A stretch of 64,000 bases of DNA, from the NCBI RefSeq assembly GCF_020859565.1, contig NZ_JAJHUO010000015.1, positions 124,001 to 188,000 of the forward strand, read 5' to 3'. The stretch's first letter is position 1. Every line of letters begins with the position of its first letter. Under the pieces are notes generated by a model, which ran no database searches, was not told the DNA's origin, and worked only from the letters and a program-made list of their open reading frames with translations. Below are positions 17,427 to 26,610 of this stretch, one piece after another. This stretch comes from Saccharothrix luteola (GTDB taxonomy: Bacteria > Actinomycetota > Actinomycetes > Mycobacteriales > Pseudonocardiaceae). A program made the translations under genes and the position numbers.

Positions 17427-20400
17427 TCAGCCCGCCTCCGCGACCCGTGCGGCGGCCCGCCTCACGTCCCACCGCGCGCCGAAACCGCGGTAGAGGTCGA
17501 TCGCCTCGCCGACGACGCCGGCGGCCTCCGCCGCCTCACCGCGACGGGCGAGCAGCACGGCCTGGTCCTCGAGGGTCTGCGCCAGCTCGAACGTCCGGCC
17601 CACCGCGCGGTAGTGGCCGATGACGGGCACCAAGCCCTCCGGGTCGGACGCCAGCACGCTCCGGCACCGCCGCGCCGCCGCAGCGGCACGGGCCGCCTTG
17701 GTCTCCCGAGCGGCCTCGGCCTCGCAGGCCTCGACGGCCGCTCGGGCCGTCGCCTGATCACCGCACGCCAACGCCTGGCGCACCAGCTCGGGCAGCCACT
17801 GGTGCCGCAGCATCATGTCCGCGTACCGGGTGTCGAGGATCGTGCCGAGCACCGCGACGGCACCCGCGTGATCACCCTCGCGGGCCGCCGCCATCGCCTG
17901 CGCAGCGACGAGGAAGTCGCAGTTCTCCCGATACGCCTCCGTCACCAGCGGCAACGTCAGTCCGGTGGTCAGGTGGGTGTCGAGCCGCTCGCCGTCGTCC
18001 CGGTGCGCGGCGATCAGCGCGACCACGCCGTGCAGCAGCACGGGCCCACCCTCGCGCAGGCCGAAACCGGTGAACTCGGGATCACCTACGACCGCCTCCA
18101 GCCGCCCCACCGCCTCGTCCCAACCACCGAGCCAGAACTGGTGCACGGCGGCGGCCAGGTGCAGGCCCGCCACCGGCGTCCCGCGCCCGGCCAGCTCGAA
18201 CGCCGCCCGCAAGCTCGACGTCGCCTCCTCCAACCGGTCCAGGCACTGGAGCGTGAAGATCCGGTTGTCCAGCAACAACAGCCGCAGGTCGGTGAGGCTG
18301 ACGTCGGTGCCGACCACGTCCAGCGCCTGGTCCAGGTACGCGACGGCCCGGGGGTAGTCCCGGCGCACGGCCTCGACCTGCCACAACACCTCCAGCGCCT
18401 GACCGATGGCGAACGGGTCGGCCGCACGCTCACCCGCCTCGATGGCCGCCCGCGCGCTGGTCTCGGCCCCGTCCAACTCTCCGACGCCCGCCCGCTGCAC
18501 CAACGCCAGCAACGACAACAGCCGCGCACGCCACATGTCCGACAGCACGGGATCGGCCAACGCCTCCCGCGACGCCGTCACCGCCTCCTCCGCCCGCGCA
18601 CCCCGGTAGGGCATGTACGCCAACGTCCAGCGCACCTCCGCGATCAGGTCCGGCGACCGCAACCTCGGCAACGCCCGGCGCGCGTGCTCCTCGGCCTCCG
18701 CGTCCCGCCCGATCCGGAACAACGCGCTGCTGAGGTGCGCCATCAACGTCGCGTCACGCTCGTCCCGCGCGACCGACGACCCCAGGCAGCGCTGCAACAG
18801 CTCGACCGCCACCAACGGCGCCCGGTAGACCAGGGCGGGCGCCTGCGCGACCAGCCAGTCCACCACCCACGAACCGACGTCGCCGGACGCGGCCAGCAGC
18901 TGCTCGGCCACGTGGTCCACGGGCGCACCGGACGCCGCGAGCGCTTGCGCGGCCTGCTGGTGCAACGCGGTGCGCAGGGCGGCGGGCGTCCCCTCGTACA
19001 GGGCCTGCCGGATGAGCGGGTGCCGGAACGCCATCCGCGGACCGGCGTCACGCAGCACTCCAGCCGCGACGGCCTCCTCCAGCCGTCCGGCGAGGTCGAA
19101 CACGGGCGTGCCGAGCACCACCGACAGGTCGCCGACCGCGAACTCGCCGCCGAGCAGGGCCGACCACCGCAGCACCTCCCGGGTCGGGTCGGACAGGAAG
19201 TCGAGCCGGCCGGTCACCGCGGACACCAGCGACACCGGCACCCGGTCCAACGCGTGCGCGGCGACGTCCGCCACCCCGGTGTCGACCTCGACGACCCGTT
19301 CGCGGACGAGCGCGTCGGCGACCTCGCGCAGGTACAGCGGGTTGCCGCCGGCGCGGGCGGCGATCCGCCGCAGTCCCGGTCCGGGCGACGCGCCGACCAG
19401 CCGTCCGACGAGACCGGCCACCTCGGTGTCGGCCAACGGCGCCAGGTCGAGCACCGCGCCACCGCCCGACTCGACGTCCCGGCGCAGTCGCGCGACCTCG
19501 GCCCGGTACGGCACCGGCCTGGCCGCGCCGACGAGCAGCAGCGGCAGCCGGCGGGCCACGGTCGTCAGCCGGTGCCACACCTGGGTGCTGGTCTCGTCCG
19601 ACCACTGGAGGTCGTCGAGCGCGAACACCAGCGGACCGTCCGCGCACAGCTGTTCCACCAGGGCCACCAGCCGGTCGACCGCGCCGAACACCGGGTCGGA
19701 GTCGGCGAAGATCGACCCGGCGGGCCGTTCCTGGCGCAACGCCCTCGCGGTCGCCGCCCGCCTCGGGTCGGGCGAACGCGTCTCGACGCGCAGGCAGTCC
19801 AGCGCGAGCCGCAGCGGGAACCGGCTGCCGAGCTCGTCGGCCACGGCGTGGGCGACCTGGTGCCCGGACCGGGTGGCCTGCGCCAGCACCGCGCCCAGCA
19901 GCGCCGACTTGCCGATGCCCATCTCGCCTTCGATCCACAGCAGCCGGCCCGCGCCGGTGGTGACGTCGTCGACCACCCGGCGCACCGCCGCCAGCTCCAC
20001 GTCCCGGCCCACGAGCCCCGCGTCGGACGGCGGGTCGACGGGCTCTACGAGGGACGGTCGTCGCACGGCGGTCACCGGCTCCGGGTCCGTGCCGCTGAGG
20101 ATCTGCTCGTGCGCGGCGCGCAGCCGCCGTCCCGGCTCGACCTCCAGCTCCGCCACCAGGACCCGGCGCGCGTCGCGGAACACCTCGAGCGCTTCCGCGC
20201 TGCGCCCGGACCGGTGCAGGGCGAGCATCAGCAGCTCACGCGCCCGTTCCCGCAGCGGTTCCTCGGCCACGAGGTCGACCAGCTCGGCGACGACCTCGGC
20301 GTGCGCGCCGGAGGCGAGCGCGGCCTCGGCGCGCAGTTCCCGCGCGGTGGTCCGCGCTTCGCCGAGCCTGCGCCGCTGCGCCTCGGCGAACGGACCGGTC

Positions 20401-20840
20401 AGCCCCGCCAGCGCCTCGCCGCGCCACAACGCCAACGCCTCGTCCAGCGAGCGCCGGGCGGCGCCGGGGTCGCCGTCGGCGAGCTGCCGCCGGGCCTGGT
20501 CCCGCGACGACTCGAACGCCGCCACGTCCAGCCCGCCGTCCACCAGCAGCCGGTAGCCGGAGCCGACCGACAGCAGCGACCGCGCCGGGACGCCACGCGG
20601 CCGGTCCGGTTCCAGCGCCTTGCGCAGCGTCGACACGTAGGTGTGGACGCTGCCTTCGGCCGTCGGCGGCGCGTCGGCACCCCAGACGCCCGCCACCAGC
20701 TCGTCACGCCCCACGCCTCCGGAGCGCAGCGCCAACATCGCGAACAGCGCACGTGGCCGCGAGGAGCCGAGGTCGACCTCCCGCTCACCCCACCAGGCGC
20801 GCACCGTACCCAGCAGTTCGACCCGCAACGCGCCCGTCAT
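17427..20840 (-). CDS. Large SARP-family regulator with ATPase and TPR domains (paralogue A)
   Basis: This 1137-residue protein has an OmpR-type winged helix (about 1-97; VELLGTVRAWWGEREVDLG), a BTAD domain (about 105-250), an AAA/STAND ATPase with Walker A GEMGIGKS at 305-312, and a long TPR-like helical C-terminus. This is the AfsR/SARP-with-ATPase architecture that activates secondary-metabolite genes. I chose ATG 20840 over the upstream GTG/ATG at 20879 because the domain starts at once. It lies 90 bp downstream of a paralogue on the same strand, probably from gene duplication. Related proteins respond to nucleotide state, but no ligand can be inferred. Confidence 0.87.
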   Translation of the reverse strand: MTGALRVELLGTVRAWWGEREVDLGSSRPRALFAMLALRSGGVGRDELVAGVWGADAPPTAEGSVHTYVSTLRKALEPDRPRGVPARSLLSVGSGYRLLVDGGLDVAAFESSRDQARRQLADGDPGAARRSLDEALALWRGEALAGLTGPFAEAQRRRLGEARTTARELRAEAALASGAHAEVVAELVDLVAEEPLRERARELLMLALHRSGRSAEALEVFRDARRVLVAELEVEPGRRLRAAHEQILSGTDPEPVTAVRRPSLVEPVDPPSDAGLVGRDVELAAVRRVVDDVTTGAGRLLWIEGEMGIGKSALLGAVLAQATRSGHQVAHAVADELGSRFPLRLALDCLRVETRSPDPRRAATARALRQERPAGSIFADSDPVFGAVDRLVALVEQLCADGPLVFALDDLQWSDETSTQVWHRLTTVARRLPLLLVGAARPVPYRAEVARLRRDVESGGGAVLDLAPLADTEVAGLVGRLVGASPGPGLRRIAARAGGNPLYLREVADALVRERVVEVDTGVADVAAHALDRVPVSLVSAVTGRLDFLSDPTREVLRWSALLGGEFAVGDLSVVLGTPVFDLAGRLEEAVAAGVLRDAGPRMAFRHPLIRQALYEGTPAALRTALHQQAAQALAASGAPVDHVAEQLLAASGDVGSWVVDWLVAQAPALVYRAPLVAVELLQRCLGSSVARDERDATLMAHLSSALFRIGRDAEAEEHARRALPRLRSPDLIAEVRWTLAYMPYRGARAEEAVTASREALADPVLSDMWRARLLSLLALVQRAGVGELDGAETSARAAIEAGERAADPFAIGQALEVLWQVEAVRRDYPRAVAYLDQALDVVGTDVSLTDLRLLLLDNRIFTLQCLDRLEEATSSLRAAFELAGRGTPVAGLHLAAAVHQFWLGGWDEAVGRLEAVVGDPEFTGFGLREGGPVLLHGVVALIAAHRDDGERLDTHLTTGLTLPLVTEAYRENCDFLVAAQAMAAAREGDHAGAVAVLGTILDTRYADMMLRHQWLPELVRQALACGDQATARAAVEACEAEAARETKAARAAAAARRCRSVLASDPEGLVPVIGHYRAVGRTFELAQTLEDQAVLLARRGEAAEAAGVVGEAIDLYRGFGARWDVRRAAARVAEAG

Positions 20841-20930
20841 CCCGCAGACCACCTCTCGTCCGACACCCTGCCCGCGCACCGCGGCACCTCGACCCTCACC
20901 CCACCGACCGCCCCGCCCGACCGCGGTCCC

Positions 20931-23900
20931 TCAGCCGGCACCGACCCATCCGGACTCCTGCCCACGCATCCGGACCCGCGCCCGTCGCACGTCGTGCACC
21001 GCGCCCAGCCTTTCGTAGCCCGCCAACGCCTCGCGGAACGCCGCCTCGGCCGCCGCGCGGTCACCCCGTGCCGCGAGCAGCACCGCCGCGTCCTCCAACG
21101 CCTCCGCCAGCTCCACCGGCCGTCCCACGGCCCGGTACCGCGCCGCCGCAGCGAGCACCGGTTCCGGGTCTCCCTCCACCAGTCCTCGGCAGCGGGCTTC
21201 GGCGGTGGACGCCCGGCCGGGAACCCGTTCCAGCGCGGCCTCTTCGACGGACGCGGCCAACGCGCGCTCGGCGATGTCCGACCGCCCGGTCCGGATGGCG
21301 AGCCGCGCCACGTCGGGCAGCCACTGGTGCCGCCGGGGCAGGTGCGCGGGGTTGGAGGTCAGCAGTGGCTCCACGGCGGCGAAGGCCTCGTCGAGCCGGT
21401 CCGCGCGCTCGGCCAGCACCGCCCGTGCGACCAGCAGGAAGTCGCCGTTCTCCCGGTCGGACGGGGTGGCGGGTGGCAGGTCGGCGGCGACGCCGAGGTG
21501 GTTCTCCGCCACCAGGGTCCGGCCGCGTCGGGCGGCGATCAGCGCGGCGACACCGTGCACGAGCAGGAGCGGCCCGCGTTCACCGAGCCCGCCGGCCGTG
21601 CTGCCCGGGTCGTCGCGCAGCGCGTCCGCCTCGGCCAGCGCCCGGTCCCACCGACCGCGCCAGTAGTCCTGCACGGCGGTGGTGACGTGCGGGCCCATCC
21701 CGCCGGACCGGGCCAGGTCACGGGCCGCGCGCAGCACCTCGTCGGCCTCGTCGAGCCGGTCCAGGCTCTGCAGCGTGAAGGCCTTGTCGTCCAGCAAGCC
21801 GAGCCGCAGCGTGCCGAGGTCCCGGTGACCGTCGGTCAGGGCCAGCGCGCGGTCGACCCGCTCCAGCGCCTGCACGTGGTCGCGGCGGACCGTGCTGACC
21901 TGCCACAGCCCTTGCAGCGCGTGGGCCACGGCCAGGTCGTCACCCACGTCCTCGCCGCGCCGCAACGCGCGGTTCGCCGTCTCCTCGGCGGCGGCGACGT
22001 CGTTGAGGCCTTCCCGCTGCACGACCGCCAGCAACGACTCCAGCCGCGCGCGCCACAACGGCGGCACGGCGTCGTCCGCCACCGCCGCCCGCAACGCGTC
22101 GACGGCCTCCGCCACCTGCCCGTCCCGGTACCGGGTGTAGGCGAGGATCCAGCGCATCCCGGCGGCCCGGTCGGCGTCCCTGGTGCGGGCCAGCACGTAC
22201 CGCGCCGCCGCCTGGGGCGAGCGGCCCAGCCAGAACATCAAGGTGGCCAACAGGGCGGCCAGCCGCTCCCGGCGTTCGCCGTCCACAGTGGACTCGGCGA
22301 TCACCGCGCGGAGCAACTCGACGGCCGGGTCCGGCGCCCTGCTCACGAGCACGACCGCGTGCGCGACCAGCCAGTCCGCGGCCCACTCGTCCACGGTGCC
22401 CGGCGCGGCGGCCAACTGCCCGACGACCAGTTCGACGGGGGCGCCCGCCTCGGCCAGCGCGTCGGCGGCCTGGCGGTGCAGCGCGGCCCGGACGCCGGCG
22501 GGCACGGAGAGGTAGAGCGCCTGGCGGACCAGCCGGTGGCGGAACGCCAGCTTCGACCCGCCGTCGTCCAGCACGCCGGCGGCCGTCGCCTCTTCCACCG
22601 CGGCGACGAGGCTCCCCAGCCCGCGGCCCGTCACGGTCGCGACGTCGCCGAGGGCGAACTCGTCGCCCAACAACGCCGCCGAGCGCAGCACGTCCGTCGT
22701 GGCGGCGGACAGGAAGCCGAGCCGGCGGGCCATCACCGACACCAGCGGGCGGGGTAACTCCTGGTCGGCGTCCGCCGCCGTCTCGGCCAGGCCGCCGACC
22801 ACCCGCACCGCGCGTTCGCGCAGCAGCACGTCGACGAGATCCTTGGTGTAGAGCGGGTTCCCGGCGGCCAGGTCGGTGAGCGCGCGCAAGCTCCGGCCGG
22901 GAGGAGCGCCGAAGCGCGCGGTGAGCAACGCGGTGACCGACTCGTCCGACAGCCTGCCGAGTTCGACTACCCGGCCGCCGGAGCCGACGACCGCGCGGCG
23001 CACCTGGTCCACGTCGGCGCGGCGGGGCACGGGCCGACCGGCGGCGACCAGCAGCAGGGGCCACTGGCGCGCCACCCGCAGGAGGCGGTGCCACAGCAGG
23101 ACGCTGGCCTCGTCCACCCACTGGAGGTCGTCGACCACGATCACCAGCGGCGCCTCGTCGCACAGCTCGTCGACCAGGCCGATCATCCGCTCGATCACCA
23201 GCGGCACCGGGTCGTCGGACGCGTCGGCGGGGCGGCGCAGCGCCTGCGCCAACGCGGCCCGGCGCGGATCGCCGGAGGACTCGGTGACGTCGAGGCAGTC
23301 GAGCAGCACCCGCAGCGGGGTGCGCGGCCCGAACTCGTCGCCCGCCGCCCACGCCACCCGGCACCCGGCCTCGGCCGCCCGGGACAGGCCGGTGGCCAGC
23401 AGGGCGGACTTGCCGATGCCCGGTTCGCCGCCGACCCACACCGCGCCGCCCCGACCGGCGGTCAGGGCGGAGACGGCCGCGCGCAGCACGTCCGCCTCCT
23501 CCTCCCGCCCGACGAACACCGCGGGCTCGATCATGGGCGAGGCGCCGACCCGTGGCGCGGGGACGTCGTCGGCCTTGTCCTCCAACACGACCCGGTGCGC
23601 CTGCCGCAGCGCGGAGCCGGGCTCGATGCCCAGTTCCTCCACGAGCACCCGCCGTGCGTCGTGGTAGACCTCCAGCGCCTCCGCCTGCCGCCCGGCCCGG
23701 TGCAGCGCGGTCATGAGCAGGGCGCGCAGGCCCTCCCGCACCGGGTGCTCGCGGGTCAGCGCCGCGAGGTCCGCGATCACGTCCTCGTGCCGCCCGACGA
23801 CCAGCGCCAGTTCGGCCCGCCGTTCCGCGGTGGCCAACCGCAGCTCGTGCAGTCGCGACCGCTGCGACTCCGCGAACGGGCCGGGCACCCCGGACAGCGC

Positions 23901-24338
23901 CTCACCCCGCCACAACGCGTGCGCCTGCTCCAACTCGGCCAACGCCAAGGCTGGTTCGCGGTCGGCCAGCTCCCTGGCCCGTTCGCGGTGGCGTTCGAAC
24001 CGGTGCACGTCCACGCCGTCCACCGGCACGCGCAGGCAGTACCCGGACCCGGCGGAGGTGAGCACCACCCCGGCGGACCGCTTGGGCCGCTCCGGCTCCA
24101 ACGCCCGGCGCAGGCCGGAGATGTAGGTGTAGAGGCCGGCGCCGGCCGTCGCGGGCGGCGAGTCGCCCCACACGCCGTCGATCAGTTCGTCCTTGGACAC
24201 GGCCTGCCCGGCCCGGAGGGCGAGCAGGGCGAACACCGCGCGCTGCCGGGCGGTGCCCAGGTCGACCTCGATTCCGTTGCGCCAGGCCCGGACCACGCCC
24301 AGCAGTTCCACCCGGACGGGCACGGGCGCAGCCGTCAC
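20931..24338 (-). CDS. Large SARP-family regulator with ATPase and TPR domains (paralogue B)
   Basis: This 1135-residue protein has the same layout as its neighbour: a winged helix at about 8-105, BTAD at about 112-255, Walker A GEPGIGKS at 304-311, and TPR-like repeats after about 650. The two are alike from end to end (for example LWRGEALxGxxGPFAExQRxRL and ALEVxxDARRVLVxELxxEPG). The start is uncertain. GTG 24338 gives the normal N-terminus, while the frame is open to 24470 with a non-conserved basic leader. It is transcribed away from the ABC transporter genes across a 508-bp control region. Confidence 0.87.
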   Translation of the reverse strand: MTAAPVPVRVELLGVVRAWRNGIEVDLGTARQRAVFALLALRAGQAVSKDELIDGVWGDSPPATAGAGLYTYISGLRRALEPERPKRSAGVVLTSAGSGYCLRVPVDGVDVHRFERHRERARELADREPALALAELEQAHALWRGEALSGVPGPFAESQRSRLHELRLATAERRAELALVVGRHEDVIADLAALTREHPVREGLRALLMTALHRAGRQAEALEVYHDARRVLVEELGIEPGSALRQAHRVVLEDKADDVPAPRVGASPMIEPAVFVGREEEADVLRAAVSALTAGRGGAVWVGGEPGIGKSALLATGLSRAAEAGCRVAWAAGDEFGPRTPLRVLLDCLDVTESSGDPRRAALAQALRRPADASDDPVPLVIERMIGLVDELCDEAPLVIVVDDLQWVDEASVLLWHRLLRVARQWPLLLVAAGRPVPRRADVDQVRRAVVGSGGRVVELGRLSDESVTALLTARFGAPPGRSLRALTDLAAGNPLYTKDLVDVLLRERAVRVVGGLAETAADADQELPRPLVSVMARRLGFLSAATTDVLRSAALLGDEFALGDVATVTGRGLGSLVAAVEEATAAGVLDDGGSKLAFRHRLVRQALYLSVPAGVRAALHRQAADALAEAGAPVELVVGQLAAAPGTVDEWAADWLVAHAVVLVSRAPDPAVELLRAVIAESTVDGERRERLAALLATLMFWLGRSPQAAARYVLARTRDADRAAGMRWILAYTRYRDGQVAEAVDALRAAVADDAVPPLWRARLESLLAVVQREGLNDVAAAEETANRALRRGEDVGDDLAVAHALQGLWQVSTVRRDHVQALERVDRALALTDGHRDLGTLRLGLLDDKAFTLQSLDRLDEADEVLRAARDLARSGGMGPHVTTAVQDYWRGRWDRALAEADALRDDPGSTAGGLGERGPLLLVHGVAALIAARRGRTLVAENHLGVAADLPPATPSDRENGDFLLVARAVLAERADRLDEAFAAVEPLLTSNPAHLPRRHQWLPDVARLAIRTGRSDIAERALAASVEEAALERVPGRASTAEARCRGLVEGDPEPVLAAAARYRAVGRPVELAEALEDAAVLLAARGDRAAAEAAFREALAGYERLGAVHDVRRARVRMRGQESGWVGAG

Positions 24339-24658
24339 CGCGTCCGCCCGCCGCGGCCGGCGGGCCAGGCCACAAACAGGATTGCGCGTTGTCGCGGATT
24401 CCGATCGCACTCGCGGCGCCCACGTCGACCGCGCCATTCCACCGGACGGGGAATGGCGTCCGCCGCGCATTCGACCGCCGACATCGGATCACCACACCCC
24501 TCGTCCTCCGACCTGCGGCAATCGGCCCGCTCGCGGAGCGGTGCACGATCACACTCCACCATAACCACAGGGAGCCACTCCTGGTCGCCAACCGTAGCGG
24601 TAAACACTGCCGCGACCGGAGGTGTGAAACACGGGGTTAACGGACTTCCGCGAGTCGC

Positions 24659-24674
24659 CACATCGGCCGATGTG
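24659..24674. promoter_or_regulatory. 16-bp perfect palindrome CACATCGGCCGATGTG
   Basis: The palindrome CACATCGG/CCGATGTG has no mismatch and is followed at once by a further CCGATGTCGG. It lies in the middle of the divergent region between SARP B and the ABC transporter. It would suit a TetR- or GntR-type dimer. The binding protein is unknown and no small dimeric regulator gene is adjacent. Confidence 0.45.
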
Positions 24675-24795
24675 CCGATGTCGGAGCAGCCGGATCCGCC
24701 GCATGGTCGATGGGGAGTCGACGACGTCCCATTTCGCTCCACGAAACTGTTGCGACCTCGATTCCGGGTGAATACGACGACTGCTCGGAAGGTGC

Positions 24796-24824
24796 TGAAA
24801 CCGCGGTGAAACCGCCGTGATCCG
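24796..24824 (+). promoter_or_regulatory. Three 11-bp phased heptamers, likely SARP binding site
   Basis: TGAAACC occurs at 24796-24802 and 24807-24813, and TGATCCG at 24818-24824. The spacing is exactly one helical turn (11 bp) each time. SARP proteins (DnrI, ActII-ORF4, RedD) bind direct heptamer repeats with this phasing just upstream of the -10. Here the repeats end 22 bp before the ABC ATPase ATG, so the -10 would lie at about 24833-24838 and the message would be nearly leaderless. Confidence 0.55.
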
Positions 24825-24846
24825 ATGCGGCGGCACTGTCCTCCGC

Positions 24847-25806
24847 ATGACGAACAACCCCGCGATCGCGGTGACCGGTCTGCGCCGGTCGTACGGCAGG
24901 CAGGTGGTGCTCGACGGCATCGACCTGCACGTGCCCGAGGGCACCGTCTTCTCGTTGCTCGGCCCCAACGGCGCGGGCAAGACGACCGTTGTCCAGGTCT
25001 TGTCGACCCTGATCCGCGCCGACGCGGGCGAGGTCCGCGTCGCCGGGCACGACGTGCTCCGCGAACCCGACCTCGTGCGGGCCGCGATCGGCGTCACCGG
25101 TCAGTTCTCCGCGGTCGACGACTTCCTCACCGGCGAGGAGAACCTGCTGCTCATGGCCGACCTGCACCACCTGGGCCGGGCCGAGGGCCGACGACGCGTG
25201 GCGGACCTGCTCGACCGGTTCGACCTCGGCGACGCGGCGAGGAAGGCGGGCGTGACCTACTCCGGCGGCATGCGGCGTCGGCTCGACCTCGCCATGGGCC
25301 TCATCGGCGACCCGGAGGTGGTCTTCCTCGACGAGCCGACCACCGGGCTCGACCCGCGCGGCCGGCGGGACATGTGGCAGATCGTCCGCGACCTGGTCGC
25401 CCGGGGCGTGACGATCTTCCTCACCACGCAGTACCTGGAGGAGGCCGACCAGCTCGCCGACCGGATCGCGCTGCTCGACCGCGGCGGGCTCGTCGCCGAG
25501 GGCACCCCGGCCGAGCTGAAGCGGCTGGCGCCGGGCGGGCACGTCGAGCTGCGGTTCGCCGACGACCGCGCCCTGGTCGAGGCCGCCGCCGCCCTGGGCG
25601 TCGCGCCGGACCCGGCCGACGAGCCGCTGGTCCTGCGGGTGCCCGGCGACGGCGGCGTCCGCTCGCTCAAAGCCCTGCTCGACCGCCTCGACGACGCCTC
25701 GGTCGACGTGGACGGGTTGGCCGTGCGCACACCCGACCTCGACGACGTGTTTTTCGCCGTGACGGGCCGTCCCGTCACCCCCTCCCAGGAAGTGACCACC
25801 CGATGA
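24847..25806 (+). CDS. ABC transporter ATP-binding protein (DrrA-type)
   Basis: This 319-residue ATPase carries Walker A GPNGAGKT, signature TYSGGMRRRLDLA, Walker B EVVFLDEPTTGLD and the H-loop equivalent TTQYLEEAD. The C-terminal about 80 residues fit the drug-export (DrrA) subfamily. No Shine-Dalgarno precedes ATG 24847, in line with a leaderless message driven by the phased repeats just upstream. An in-frame GTG at 24817 would overlap those repeats. The stop overlaps the permease start (ATGA). Substrate is unknown; export of a natural product or self-resistance is typical. Confidence 0.92.
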   Translation: MTNNPAIAVTGLRRSYGRQVVLDGIDLHVPEGTVFSLLGPNGAGKTTVVQVLSTLIRADAGEVRVAGHDVLREPDLVRAAIGVTGQFSAVDDFLTGEENLLLMADLHHLGRAEGRRRVADLLDRFDLGDAARKAGVTYSGGMRRRLDLAMGLIGDPEVVFLDEPTTGLDPRGRRDMWQIVRDLVARGVTIFLTTQYLEEADQLADRIALLDRGGLVAEGTPAELKRLAPGGHVELRFADDRALVEAAAALGVAPDPADEPLVLRVPGDGGVRSLKALLDRLDDASVDVDGLAVRTPDLDDVFFAVTGRPVTPSQEVTTR

Positions 25807-26594
25807 CCGCGATCTCCTTGGCCGTGCGCGACTCGACCACGATGCTGCGCCGCCAGTTGCGGCACATGTCCCGCGCCTGGTCCATGACGCTGATGCTGCT
25901 CGCCGTGCCGATCGTCTTGCTGCTGCTGTTCGTCTACGTGCTCGGCGGCATGCTCGGCGACGGCCTCGGCGGCGGGTCGGGCGGTCGCGGCGCCTACGTC
26001 GGCTACGTCACGCCCGGCATCCTGATCGTCACCATCACCGGCGCGGTGCAGGGCACCGCGATCTCGGTGGCGATCGACATGACCGCGGGCATCATCGCCC
26101 GGTTCCGGACCATGGCCATCGCACGGGTGTCCGTCCTGACCGGGCACGTGCTCGGCAGCGTGCTGCACACCCTGGTCAGCCTCGCCGTCGTGCTCGGCGT
26201 GGCCGTGCTCGTCGGGTTCCGGCCGAACGCGACCGCGGTCGAGTGGCTGGCGGTCACCGGCGTGCTCGCCGCGACGACGTTCGCGCTCGTGTGGCTGGCC
26301 GTCGCCATGGGGTTGGTGACGAAGACCGTCGCGGCGGCGAGCAACCTGTCCATGCCGCTGACGCTGCTGCCGCTGTTCGGCAGCGGGTTCGTGCCGACCG
26401 ACTCGATGCCGGCCGGGTTGCGGTGGTTCGCCGAGCACCAGCCGTTCACGCCGGTCATGGAAACGCTGCGGGGCCTGCTGCTCGGCACGCCGATCGGGAC
26501 CAGCGCCGTGCTCGCGCTCGGCTGGTGCGCCGTGATCGCACTGGCCGGGTACGCGTGGGCGAAGCGGCTCTACAACCGGGACCGCACGCGCTGA
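25803..26594 (+). CDS. ABC-2 type transporter permease (DrrB-type)
   Basis: This 263-residue membrane protein has about six transmembrane segments (first at about 28-50, MTLMLLAVPIVLLLLFVYVLGG). It includes the ABC-2 motif region ARVSVLTGHVLGSVLHTLVSLAVVL and the conserved FVPTDSMPAGLRWFAEHQPFTPVMETLRGLL near the end, all typical of DrrB-like drug exporters. It is translationally coupled to the ATPase. It converges with the third SARP gene only 10 bp away. Confidence 0.92.
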   Translation: MTAISLAVRDSTTMLRRQLRHMSRAWSMTLMLLAVPIVLLLLFVYVLGGMLGDGLGGGSGGRGAYVGYVTPGILIVTITGAVQGTAISVAIDMTAGIIARFRTMAIARVSVLTGHVLGSVLHTLVSLAVVLGVAVLVGFRPNATAVEWLAVTGVLAATTFALVWLAVAMGLVTKTVAAASNLSMPLTLLPLFGSGFVPTDSMPAGLRWFAEHQPFTPVMETLRGLLLGTPIGTSAVLALGWCAVIALAGYAWAKRLYNRDRTR

Positions 26595-26610
26595 GCCGTC
26601 CCGCTCAGCG
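26589..26610. terminator. Hairpin spanning both stop codons of convergent genes
   Basis: CGCTGAGC at 26589-26596 and GCTCAGCG at 26603-26610 form an 8-bp stem with a 6-nt loop. The TGA of the permease lies inside the left arm and the stop of the minus-strand SARP inside the right arm. It could act as a two-way terminator, although no T-run follows. Confidence 0.45.

Larger units (their letters stand above)
24339..24846. promoter_or_regulatory. 508-bp divergent control region, SARP B / ABC transporter
   Basis: No gene is seen in this stretch. It contains two regulatory-looking elements described separately: a perfect 16-bp palindrome at 24659-24674 and 11-bp phased repeats at 24796-24824. Local base composition around 24540-24640 is less GC-rich than the genes on either side, as expected for a promoter. 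Confidence 0.55.

Noticed and set aside
17236-17440. CRISPR array
   Set aside because: Repeat units are short, degenerate and unequally spaced, without unique spacers or cas genes.
16902-22757. 1951-codon open frame on the plus strand
   Set aside because: It is antisense to the two SARP genes and arises from lack of stop codons in GC-rich DNA; Arg/His/Gln/Pro-rich translation without domains.
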